This document shows, piece after piece, positions 35,790 through 43,948 of a DNA stretch of 58,213 nt. Under the pieces are notes generated by a model. The model saw nothing but the letters and a program-made list of their open reading frames with translations. It was not told the origin of the DNA and searched no databases. This DNA comes from Bacteroidia bacterium 43-41 (GTDB taxonomy: Bacteria > Bacteroidota > Bacteroidia > Bacteroidales > Dysgonomonadaceae): assembly GCA_001898165.1 (NCBI GenBank), contig MKTD01000003.1:1-58213 (forward strand), written 5' to 3'. The stretch's first letter is position 1; every line of letters begins with the position of its first letter. The translations under genes and the position numbers were made by a program.

Positions 35790-36302
35790 ATGAAAAGATC
35801 AATCTATTTGATGATGGCGCTTTCAGCCACGTTGGTTTTAGCAATTTCCTGCAAACCAAAACAAAGTGCATATAAACAAGTATATGAAGCTGCCAAAGAG
35901 AGAGAGATGCAGCAGGCAGCGTCGCAACCTACTGTAGTAAAAGATGCCGGTACGTTGCCTCCGGTTGAAGTGTCAGTGAGAAAAGAGAAGGTTGAACCTG
36001 TTCTTGCTTCAGATGCTGCCAATTTAAAGAACTTCAGTGTGGTAATTGCTTCTTTAAGTGTAAAACTGAATGCTGAATCGTTGAAAACCAGAATGCAGAA
36101 CGAAGGTTATTCGGTAATTTTGGCCGAAAACGAACAGGGCATGTACAGGGTTATTGTTGCCAGCTACGATGATAAAGCATCAGCCGCTGCAAAACGCGAT
36201 GAGATTTATCAAAAATACTCCGCACTTGGAAATACCGATTACCTGAGAAGAACTTACGGTGTCCCTTTCAATGATCTTTGGATTTTGGAGAGACAGTATT
36301 AA
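35790..36302 (+). CDS. SPOR-domain lipoprotein
   Basis: A 170-residue lipoprotein (170 codons from 35790, MKRSIYLMMALSATLVLAISC; three codons longer if 35781 is used). The lipobox Cys is near residue 20. The C-terminal SPOR domain (residues about 70-165) is seen as FSVVIASLSVKLNAESLKTRMQNEGYSVILAENEQGMYRVIVASYDDKASA, the fold that binds denuded glycan strands at division sites. It is followed by a terminator, so it is a single gene. Its role is probably cell-envelope related. Confidence 0.88.
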   Translation: MKRSIYLMMALSATLVLAISCKPKQSAYKQVYEAAKEREMQQAASQPTVVKDAGTLPPVEVSVRKEKVEPVLASDAANLKNFSVVIASLSVKLNAESLKTRMQNEGYSVILAENEQGMYRVIVASYDDKASAAAKRDEIYQKYSALGNTDYLRRTYGVPFNDLWILERQY

Positions 36303-36322
36303 TGCCGGGAGATTGTCAGATT

Positions 36323-36356
36323 AAAGCTGCCCAACTAAGAAACGGGTAGCTTTTCT
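36323..36356 (+). terminator. terminator after the SPOR gene
   Basis: AAAGCTGCCC (36323-36332) pairs with GGGTAGCTTT (36344-36353) with one mismatch and ends in a short T-run. Confidence 0.7.
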
Positions 36357-36615
36357 TATGTCTTTTTGTATTTTTTAACTACATGTCGTGCAGCGTTTCC
36401 CTGCATTTTCCATCTATTTAATAAACAAGCGATGAGTTGGCGTTTAAATTTTTGTATATTTGTAAGATGTAAGATGCGCCTCGGACAAGCTCAAACAAGT
36501 TTGGCTTTCACCCGGCAATAAATGAGATAGAGAGTTAAACCAAATGTATAAATAATCGTCAAACTCTGCGAAATGAATTATTTAAAACAACCAACTAAAA
36601 TAAAGGGAAAAAACT
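36357..36615. other. intergenic region with a small palindromic repeat
   Basis: No gene is seen. It contains a TATATTTG -7-like box (36455-36462) and the palindromic element at 36474-36526, then AT-rich leader to the next start. Confidence 0.45.
36474..36526. repeat. small palindromic element related to the RHS insertion
   Basis: It contains CAAACAAGTTTGG with the inverted pair CAAAC/GTTTG (36492-36503), flanked by GCGCCTCGG on the left and CACCCGGC on the right. The same order of motifs is found in the reverse complement of 191-263, so both are members of one family. Confidence 0.55.
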
Positions 36616-37905
36616 ATGAAAACTAAAAGTTTAATTATCACAGGTTTCCTAGTCCTGGCACCCATTATAGGTTTTGCCCAAGAGTGGGATGACATTTATG
36701 CCAATCCTACTCAAAATACTGCAACCATGAAGGTTCAGAAAAAACAAGAGCCACAAAAGAAGAAAATTGTTGTGGTAGAAGGAAAGGCATCCAACATGGA
36801 AGTTCGTGCAAACGGACGGAATATTGACGAATATAACCGTCGCGGACAGGACGATGCGATGGGAAACGATACCGTATTTGTTGAAGATTCGGCATACCAG
36901 CAGTACGAATATACAGACAGGATTATTAAATACCACGATCCGGAATCGAGTATCAAGATAACGGGGGCCGATGAGGTTACCGTTTACGTAGGCGACGATA
37001 TCTACTCTGATTATTACGATAACCGTGCCTGGGGATCCAACGTATATCTCGGCATGGGTTGGGGCTGGAACAGCTACTATCCATGGTATGACCCTTGGTA
37101 TGATCCCTGGTACTACGGTTACGGATGGGGATACCCCTTTTACAGCCATTGGTACAGCCCGTGGTATTACGGCGGGTGGTACTCATCCTGGTATTCACCT
37201 TGGTATTACGGCGGGTATTATTCTCCCTGGTATTACGGTTACGGCGGATGGTACGGAGGCGGATATTACGGCGGTTTCTATGATGGATACTACTCCGGTT
37301 TAAGCAATAATCGCTCCGGCAGGAGTACAGGCGCTTACAGATCAAGCTCGGCCAACACAGGCAGATCGTCCGTGGCAAGCATGGGCAGGGCCTCAAGTGC
37401 AACCTCGGGGCGCTCCTCGGTATCCGGCAGCGCTACAAGAGCTGCATCCGGCAGAAGCTCTTCGGCTTACAGCAGGGGCTCAGGCACATCGTCAAGAACG
37501 AGGATTATCGATAATAGCGGCCGGGTTTACGACTCAAGATCCGGACAAATTATAAACAGAGGCTCGTCTTCTTCCCGCTCATCTGCTACAGGCACAATCG
37601 ATTCTAATTCGAGAATCTATAACAGCAGGAGCAGTTCAGGCACTTCACCGGCAAGAAGCAGCAGTACGAATACATACGAAAGAAGCTCTTCGAACAGAAG
37701 CAGTAGTACGTACTCAGCTCCTTCGAGAAGTTCATCGGGCAACGATTCTTATTCCGCACCAAGCAGAAGTTCAAGCTCAAGCCGTTCTTCATCTTTCGAT
37801 TCTTCAAGCAGGAGTTCATCTTCCGGATCATTTGGAAGTGGCGGTGGGCGTATCAGTAGTGGAAGCAGCGGAAGCAGCGGACGTAGCAGCAGTGGGCGTC
37901 GTTGA
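36616..37905 (+). CDS. secreted Tyr/Trp/Gly- then Ser/Arg-rich low-complexity protein
   Basis: A 429-residue exported protein. A signal peptide (residues 1-21, cleaved after IIGFA) is followed by a charged region with KKQEPQKKKIVVVEGKASNM and an IKITGADEVTVYVGDDIYSDYYD part. Residues about 145-230 are a run of WYDPWYY, YSPWYYGG and GGYYGG units, very rich in Tyr, Trp and Gly. Residues 230-429 are a Ser/Arg/Gly-rich tail (SSRSSS units). Similar proteins are found just before porin genes in Bacteroidales; the function is unknown to me. The composition suggests a structural or adhesive surface component. Confidence 0.8.
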   Translation: MKTKSLIITGFLVLAPIIGFAQEWDDIYANPTQNTATMKVQKKQEPQKKKIVVVEGKASNMEVRANGRNIDEYNRRGQDDAMGNDTVFVEDSAYQQYEYTDRIIKYHDPESSIKITGADEVTVYVGDDIYSDYYDNRAWGSNVYLGMGWGWNSYYPWYDPWYDPWYYGYGWGYPFYSHWYSPWYYGGWYSSWYSPWYYGGYYSPWYYGYGGWYGGGYYGGFYDGYYSGLSNNRSGRSTGAYRSSSANTGRSSVASMGRASSATSGRSSVSGSATRAASGRSSSAYSRGSGTSSRTRIIDNSGRVYDSRSGQIINRGSSSSRSSATGTIDSNSRIYNSRSSSGTSPARSSSTNTYERSSSNRSSSTYSAPSRSSSGNDSYSAPSRSSSSSRSSSFDSSSRSSSSGSFGSGGGRISSGSSGSSGRSSSGRR

Positions 37906-37930
37906 AAAACAAAATTCAAACTATATTAAA

Positions 37931-39517
37931 ATGAAAAAATTCGCATATTTTCTTTTCTTTTTGGTATTCATTGCAAATTACTCCTATTCACAGGGTGAAT
38001 TGGAAGCCTTGAAGTATTCCCGGAACGAGCTCTACGGGACGGCACGTTCAATGGCGATGGGTAATGCTTTTGGCGCATTGGGGGGCGACATCACGGGCGT
38101 CTCCATCAATCCGGCCGGAATTGGTGTTTACAGAAGTTCGGAAGTGATGGGTACAATGGGGTTTCAGCAAAACAGGGCCAAGGTGGGTGATATCAACAGA
38201 AGCGTGGATGATTTCAACTTACATAATTTGGGATTTGTAGGGTATTTCCCGTTGAGAAACGATGTAATGCCTATGATTAATTTCGGTTTTTCGTACAATA
38301 GGCAAAAGACTTTCAACAACGAGATCAATGCTGTAGGAAACGGAGCGAGCAGGATGATTGATTATATTGTTGACAGGACCAATGGCGCCAACAATGGCCG
38401 TGGGATAGATCCCAATTTACTGCTTGTAGGCGAAGACCTGCCTGACCCGTTCGTCGATCAGCCGTGGCTTTCTGTTTTAGCTTACAACTCAAAGTTGATG
38501 TTTCCCCAATCCGGAAACAACAATTTTTACGATCCACTGAACACCAATAATGAAACACCGCTTCAAGAAATTATACTCTCGGAGAGGGGATATATCGACA
38601 ATTACGATTTTACCTTCGGAACTACGATAAACAATGTGCTGAATGTTGGAATGGCCCTGACTATTTCCGATATCAACCACTCCCTTTATACCGATTTTCT
38701 TGAAGATTTCAAGAGCGGCGGTTATACACTGAACAATGAGATAATTACAAACGGTGCCGGAGTGGGAGCAAAGTTTGGGGTGATTTACCGCCCCATAAAC
38801 TCGATCAGGTTAGGTTTGGCATATCATACCCCCACCTGGTATTCCATGTCCGAAATATATAAAGCCAGTATTGACGATGATTTAGGCGCTTATGTAACTG
38901 ATCCTAATTATAAAAAAGGCAGGACCTATTCCGCTAAATTTACGAATCATTACGATTTGAAAACGCCCGACAAATGGGTGCTGAGCGGTGCCGCAGTACT
39001 GGGAAGCAATTTCATTTTAAGTGTCGATTACGAATTGACCGATTATACGAACATGAAACTGAGTGTTCCTTCCGGCGCCTATTCCAACAAGAATTGGTAC
39101 GATATTGATAACAGTTATATCAAAGAAGATTTTAAAGTTGCATCCACTGTAAGGGTGGGTACCGAATACCGGTTTACTCCTCAATTCTCCGGAAGGTTGG
39201 GCTATGCCTGGATACAGAATCCGTACAATAGCGATTTTTCAAAAGCAGGAGATTCCAGCGTTTCCGGCTCAAACACCATTTACAGAATGGAAGGCGATAC
39301 CCAATATTTCACCGGAGGACTGGGCTATCGGTTCAACAAAAATTTCTATGCCGACTTTGCTCTGGTTTATCAAACTCAGGAAGACCAGTTGTATCCGTTC
39401 CCCAACTTATATGCTTATAATGGTGATACGCGAGGGGAACTTGTTATTGATGCATCTCCCTTCACCCTGAAGAATACATCCGTAAGAGGATTATTGACAT
39501 TGGGGTACAGGTTTTAG
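37931..39517 (+). CDS. FadL/OmpP1-family outer-membrane beta-barrel protein
   Basis: A 528-residue protein from 37931 (MKKFAYFLFFLVFIANYSYSQ signal peptide). An upstream in-frame ATG at 37832 lies inside the previous gene and encodes a poor Ala/Val-rich leader. GTARSMAMGNAFGALGGDITGVSINPAGIGVYRSSE is the N-terminal plug of the FadL/TodX family. The rest is amphipathic beta strands and ends in the aromatic LTLGYRF typical of outer-membrane barrels. It probably takes up hydrophobic small molecules. It follows the low-complexity protein by 25 bases and is ended by a terminator. Confidence 0.88.
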   Translation: MKKFAYFLFFLVFIANYSYSQGELEALKYSRNELYGTARSMAMGNAFGALGGDITGVSINPAGIGVYRSSEVMGTMGFQQNRAKVGDINRSVDDFNLHNLGFVGYFPLRNDVMPMINFGFSYNRQKTFNNEINAVGNGASRMIDYIVDRTNGANNGRGIDPNLLLVGEDLPDPFVDQPWLSVLAYNSKLMFPQSGNNNFYDPLNTNNETPLQEIILSERGYIDNYDFTFGTTINNVLNVGMALTISDINHSLYTDFLEDFKSGGYTLNNEIITNGAGVGAKFGVIYRPINSIRLGLAYHTPTWYSMSEIYKASIDDDLGAYVTDPNYKKGRTYSAKFTNHYDLKTPDKWVLSGAAVLGSNFILSVDYELTDYTNMKLSVPSGAYSNKNWYDIDNSYIKEDFKVASTVRVGTEYRFTPQFSGRLGYAWIQNPYNSDFSKAGDSSVSGSNTIYRMEGDTQYFTGGLGYRFNKNFYADFALVYQTQEDQLYPFPNLYAYNGDTRGELVIDASPFTLKNTSVRGLLTLGYRF

Positions 39518-39541
39518 ATAATTCTTCTTCATTTAAAACAG

Positions 39542-39577
39542 ATCGGGCGGCGTTTATATGCTGCCCGATTTGTTTTT
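39542..39577 (+). terminator. terminator after the FadL-like gene
   Basis: ATCGGGCGGC (39542-39551) pairs with GCTGCCCGAT (39560-39569), with one G-T pair, and is followed by TTGTTTTT. Confidence 0.85.
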
Positions 39578-39816
39578 GCCTAGGGATGGCGACACGTGAT
39601 TTTACAAGAAATGACTAAAAAACAGTACATAAAAAAATACAAAACAGTTTCTGAGTCCGGTTATTTTTATGTAAATTTGCAACCTGATTTACATATCATC
39701 CCATTCACACCATATGAAGAGTGAAAAGTGAAAAATTAAAAGTGTGGGGTGAAAGCGAGTTGATACGTAATGTGTTACGAGTCAAATAACATAAAAAGAA
39801 TCAGATCATCAGTTAA
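39578..39816. other. intergenic region before carB
   Basis: No gene is seen. It holds the half repeat at 39608-39652, a TAAATTTG -7-like box at 39672-39679, and an AG-rich low-complexity stretch (39717-39760). carA is not here. Confidence 0.5.
39608..39652. repeat. half copy of the AGAAAC hairpin element
   Basis: In reverse complement it reads AGAAACTGTTTTGTATTTTT and continues to the TTTTTTAGTCATTT part. It matches 52171-52215 with about three differences. Confidence 0.65.
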
Positions 39817-42800
39817 ATGGACAAATCAATCGAAAAAATTATTTTATTGGGATCGGGAGCATTGAAGATCGGCCAGGCCGGTGAGTTTGATTATTCGGGA
39901 TCACAAGCATTAAAGGCTTTGAGGGAAGAAGGGATCAAGACGGTGCTCATAAATCCAAACATTGCAACTATTCAGACTTCAGAGGGCGTGGCGGACACAG
40001 TTTATTTTCTTCCGATCACGCCTTTTTTTGTGGAGAAAGTGATACGAAAAGAAAAGCCCGACGGCATCCTGCTGGCATTTGGCGGACAAACAGCGCTGAA
40101 CTGCGGAACGGAGCTTTATCAGAGTGGTGTACTGGATAAATACGACGTAAAAGTGCTGGGTACTTCGGTGGAAGCGATAATGATTACCGAAGACCGGGAT
40201 CTATTTGTAAAAAAACTCAAACAGATTGATGCCAAAACGCCGGTATCGCAAGCAGTTGAAAGCATGGAAGATGCGTTGAAAGCGGCTCATATGATCGGAT
40301 TCCCCGTGATGGTGCGCTCGGCGTATGCGCTGGGCGGCTTAGGCTCGGGAATTTGTGCCAACGAAAAAGAGTTTGTCTCACTTTGCGAAAGTGCGCTTTC
40401 GTTCTCGAAACAAATTTTGGTGGAAGAGAGCCTGAAAGGGTGGAAGGAGATTGAGTTTGAAGTTATACGCGACAAAAACGACCATTGTTTCACGGTAGTT
40501 CCCATGGAGAATTTTGATCCGTTAGGAATACATACGGGCGAAAGCATCGTCGTAGCACCCATCATTACACTCTCCAAAGAACAAATTGCCCTGTTGGAAG
40601 ATATCGCGCGCCGCGTTGTGCGCCATATCGGAATAGTGGGCGAATGCAATATCCAGTTTGCGTTTAACGCAGAAACCAATGATTACCGCATCATAGAAAT
40701 TAATGCCCGGTTGAGCCGTTCGTCGGCGCTGGCCTCCAAAGCATCGGGATACCCGCTGGCGTTTGTGGCAACCAAGCTGGCACTGGGTTACTCACTCGAT
40801 CAGATTGGCGAGATGGGGACGCCCAATTCGGCATACATAGCCCCGTCGGTAGATTACATGATTGTAAAAATCCCGCGCTGGGACTTGTCGAAGTTTGCCG
40901 GGGTGAGCCGTGAGATTGGTTCGTCGATGAAATCGGTGGGTGAGATCATGTCTATCGGACAATCGTTTGAAGAGATCATCCAGAAAGGGTTACGAATGAT
41001 AGGGCAGGGCATGCACGGTTTTGTGGGCAACCGCGATCTCACCTTCGATAACGTGGAAGAGGCGCTGGCCAATCCCACCGATCTGCGTATCTTTGCCATT
41101 GCCGATGCTTTTGAAAAAGGGTATCCGGTGGACCGGATTGAAGCGCTGACAAAGATTGACAAATGGTTCCTCAAGAAGCTGGAAAATATTTACAACTATA
41201 CATGCGTCCTTTCCCAATACAAGAAAATTGAAGATTTACCGAAGGATGTGCTGTCGGAAGCAAAACGATTGGGATTCTCCGATTTCCAGATAGCCCGTTA
41301 CGTGGAAAACCCGCAGGGAACGATGGAAAACGAATTGATCCGCGTACGCGAATGGCGGAAAAAGCAAAACGTGCTGCCTACCGTTCAACGCATCAATACA
41401 GTAGCATCTGAGAACCCGGAAAAGACCAATTATCTCTATTTCACGTACGGATCGGATAAAACATACAAAGCGGTGAAATCCGGTAAAGAGGTGATTATCG
41501 TGCTGGGGTCGGGTGCATACCGCATCGGGTCCTCGGTAGAGTTCGACTGGTGCTCGGTAAATGCCGTGGAGACCGCACGTAAACTGGGCTATGAGTCGGT
41601 AATGATCAACTATAACCCCGAAACGGTTTCAACCGATTACGATATGTGCGACAGGCTTTACTTTGATGAGCTCTCTTTTGAACGTACGCTCGACGTTGTC
41701 GATATTGAGGCTCCCAAAGGCGTTATCGTATCTATGGGCGGACAGATTCCCAATAACCTGGCCATGAAGCTGCATCGCCAAAACGTGCCCATCCTGGGAA
41801 CATCGCCCGAGTCGATTGATCGTGCGGAAAACCGGCACAAGTTCTCGGCCATGCTCGATCGGTTGGGCATTGACCAGCCGCGGTGGAAAGAACTTTCGAG
41901 CTACGAAGAGGTGGATAAGTTTGTGGAAGAAGTAGGGTTCCCGGTGTTGATCCGCCCGTCGTATGTGCTTTCGGGAGCGGCAATGAATGTTTGTTACGAC
42001 AAAGAGCAGATGCACCATTTCCTCGAAATGGCAGCCAACGTATCGAAAGAATATCCGGTGGTGGTTTCGGTTTTCATGCAAAATGCCAAGGAGGTGGAGA
42101 TGGATGCCGTGGCAAAAGAGGGCGAAATTGTGGAATATGCCATCTCTGAACACGTGGAGTTTGCCGGAGTGCATTCGGGCGACGCCACGTTGGTCTTCCC
42201 GGCACAAAAAATCTATTTCGAGACCATGCGCCGCATCAAGAAGATTTCCCGCCAGATTGCCAGGGAGTTGAAGATCAGCGGCCCGTTCAACATCCAGTTT
42301 CTGGCGAAGAACAACGAAATTAAGGTGATTGAATGCAACCTGCGCGCGTCGCGTTCGTTCCCGTTCGTGTCAAAGGTCATCAAGCATAATTTTATTGATA
42401 CGGCAACCCGCGTGATGCTCGGAGCACCTTACAATAAACCCGACGGTACGGTTTTCGACCTCGATCATATCGGCGTTAAATCGTCGCAGTTCTCCTATTC
42501 CCGCTTGCAGAAGTTTGACCCGATCCTGGGTGTGGACATGGCATCGACGGGAGAAGTGGGCTGTATTGGTGACGATTTTAACGAAGCTATCCTGAAATCG
42601 ATGCTTTCGGTGGGATACCGGATTCCGAAGAAAGGGATTTTGATCTCATCGGGAGAGGCGAAATCGAAAGTGGATTTGCTGGAAGCCTGCAAGCTGCTCC
42701 ATGCCAAAGGATACAACCTGTACGCAAGTCACGGAACGCAAAAATTCCTGACCGATAACGGGATTGCAGCTACCGATGTGAATTGGCCGGATGAAGATGG

Positions 42801-43029
42801 CGAGCATAACATTCAGGAGATGATTACCCACAATAAGTTCGACTTGATCATCAATATTCCGAAGGATATTACCCGTCGCGAACTTACCAACGGGTACATT
42901 ATCCGCCGCAGTGCTGTAGATTTCAACATTCCGCTCATTACCAACGCACGGCTGGCATCGGCATTTATTACCGCTTTTTGCACGTTGGATGAGGAACATT
43001 TGAAGATTAAAAGCTGGCAGGAGTATTGA
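39817..43029 (+). CDS. carB: carbamoyl-phosphate synthase large subunit
   Basis: A 1070-residue enzyme that makes carbamoyl phosphate from glutamine-derived ammonia, bicarbonate and two ATP, for pyrimidines and arginine. Two homologous ATP-grasp halves are present: KIILLGSGALKIGQAGEFDYSGSQALKAL and the second EVIIVLGSGAYRIGSSVEFDWC. Conserved pieces include AFGGQTALNCG, GLGSGICANE, EINARLSRSSALASKASGYPLA and the second-half ECNLRASRSFPFVSK. The C-terminal MGS-like allosteric domain (residues about 935-1065) contains GYNLYASHGTQKFL. The small subunit gene carA is not in the window. The stop at 43027-43029 touches the stop of the convergent methyltransferase. Confidence 0.97.
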   Translation: MDKSIEKIILLGSGALKIGQAGEFDYSGSQALKALREEGIKTVLINPNIATIQTSEGVADTVYFLPITPFFVEKVIRKEKPDGILLAFGGQTALNCGTELYQSGVLDKYDVKVLGTSVEAIMITEDRDLFVKKLKQIDAKTPVSQAVESMEDALKAAHMIGFPVMVRSAYALGGLGSGICANEKEFVSLCESALSFSKQILVEESLKGWKEIEFEVIRDKNDHCFTVVPMENFDPLGIHTGESIVVAPIITLSKEQIALLEDIARRVVRHIGIVGECNIQFAFNAETNDYRIIEINARLSRSSALASKASGYPLAFVATKLALGYSLDQIGEMGTPNSAYIAPSVDYMIVKIPRWDLSKFAGVSREIGSSMKSVGEIMSIGQSFEEIIQKGLRMIGQGMHGFVGNRDLTFDNVEEALANPTDLRIFAIADAFEKGYPVDRIEALTKIDKWFLKKLENIYNYTCVLSQYKKIEDLPKDVLSEAKRLGFSDFQIARYVENPQGTMENELIRVREWRKKQNVLPTVQRINTVASENPEKTNYLYFTYGSDKTYKAVKSGKEVIIVLGSGAYRIGSSVEFDWCSVNAVETARKLGYESVMINYNPETVSTDYDMCDRLYFDELSFERTLDVVDIEAPKGVIVSMGGQIPNNLAMKLHRQNVPILGTSPESIDRAENRHKFSAMLDRLGIDQPRWKELSSYEEVDKFVEEVGFPVLIRPSYVLSGAAMNVCYDKEQMHHFLEMAANVSKEYPVVVSVFMQNAKEVEMDAVAKEGEIVEYAISEHVEFAGVHSGDATLVFPAQKIYFETMRRIKKISRQIARELKISGPFNIQFLAKNNEIKVIECNLRASRSFPFVSKVIKHNFIDTATRVMLGAPYNKPDGTVFDLDHIGVKSSQFSYSRLQKFDPILGVDMASTGEVGCIGDDFNEAILKSMLSVGYRIPKKGILISSGEAKSKVDLLEACKLLHAKGYNLYASHGTQKFLTDNGIAATDVNWPDEDGEHNIQEMITHNKFDLIINIPKDITRRELTNGYIIRRSAVDFNIPLITNARLASAFITAFCTLDEEHLKIKSWQEY

Positions 43030-43782
43030 CTACCTTCTTCTTCTGAATTCGGAACAGACAATTGCGGCAGCCACGGCTACGTTTAACGATTCCGATGTTG
43101 GGGCGTTTACCGGATAATTAGGAATAAACAGTCTCTTTGTGATGAGTTTTTGGATCTCGGGGGAAATTCCTTTTCCCTCGTTTCCCATGACGACAAAGCC
43201 GTTTTCCGGCAGTTCTGCCTCGTAAATATTCTCACCTTCCAGAAAGGTGCCAAAAGCGGGCAATGAACTGTTCCTTTTTAATAGTCCCTCCAGATCAACA
43301 TAATGGACTTTAACCCGTGCAATAGCTCCCATCGTGGCCTGTACGGTTTTCGGATTAAAAATATCGGCTGTGTCGGGTGAGCAGAAAATATGTTCAATTC
43401 CAAACCAGTCGCTCAGCCGGACAATGGTTCCCATATTGCCCGGATCCTGAATTCCGTCGAGGACAAGGTGCAGCTTGCCCTCGAGTTCAATTTCCTCAAC
43501 AATGTAGTTCGGCTGATAAAAAACACCGATGATTTGCGGAGCGGTTTTCAACTGAGAAGCTTTTTTCAGTTCCTCGGGGGTAGCTTCGATGATTTCTTCC
43601 GCCGACAAGGGCGGGATCTCCCGCAATACGTCCGCTAATCCTGTCAAAAGCCGGCACCGACAATTATCGAGCAAGTCGAAAACCAGTTTTTTCCCTTCGG
43701 CAACAAAAGTATTGTGTTCACTCCGGTACTTTTTTTCGTTTAAAGAACGGATCAGTTTTATCTTATTTTTACCCAGTGACAT
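43030..43782 (-). CDS. TrmH/SpoU-family RNA methyltransferase
   Basis: A 250-residue enzyme that 2'-O-methylates rRNA or tRNA using SAM. The N-terminal substrate-binding domain starts at KNKIKLIRSLNEKKYRSEHNTFVAEGKK. The SPOUT knot motifs are VLDGIQDPGNMGTIVRLSDWFG (motif 1), VVMGNEGKGISPEI (motif 2) and IPNYPVNAPTSESLNVAVAAAI (motif 3). It is RlmB/TrmH-like, but which RNA position it modifies cannot be told. It is convergent with carB with no gap between stop codons and is divergent from tkt. Confidence 0.95.
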   Translation of the reverse strand: MSLGKNKIKLIRSLNEKKYRSEHNTFVAEGKKLVFDLLDNCRCRLLTGLADVLREIPPLSAEEIIEATPEELKKASQLKTAPQIIGVFYQPNYIVEEIELEGKLHLVLDGIQDPGNMGTIVRLSDWFGIEHIFCSPDTADIFNPKTVQATMGAIARVKVHYVDLEGLLKRNSSLPAFGTFLEGENIYEAELPENGFVVMGNEGKGISPEIQKLITKRLFIPNYPVNAPTSESLNVAVAAAIVCSEFRRRR

Positions 43783-43864
43783 TTTTCAGCAAAGTTACTT
43801 AATAAAGAAGTCATATATTGATTAAATGATGTCAATTTTTACACCTTTTTATTTCTAAAAAAAT

Positions 43865-43872
43865 GTATCTTT
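43865..43872 (+). promoter_or_regulatory. -7 box before the transketolase gene
   Basis: TATCTTTG at 43865-43872 matches the -7 consensus. No clear TTG is present at the right distance upstream. The gap to the start codon is 76 bases. Confidence 0.4.
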
Positions 43873-43948
43873 GTATCATAAGTTGTCTCACCGTTATATT
43901 AACAAGAATCCGATAGAAATTGATAAAAAATAAATACTTCCTAATCTT

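Noticed and set aside
36977-37402. Antisense open frames inside the Tyr/Trp-rich gene
   Set aside because: They are Arg/Asn-rich by codon symmetry of the repeats and have no start or family support.
37832-37930. Upstream in-frame start of the FadL-like porin
   Set aside because: The extra 33 codons are inside the preceding gene and lack a signal peptide; the ATG at 37931 has one.
43783-43948. Replication origin or AT-rich control region
   Set aside because: No DnaA boxes or repeats were seen; it is only a divergent promoter gap.
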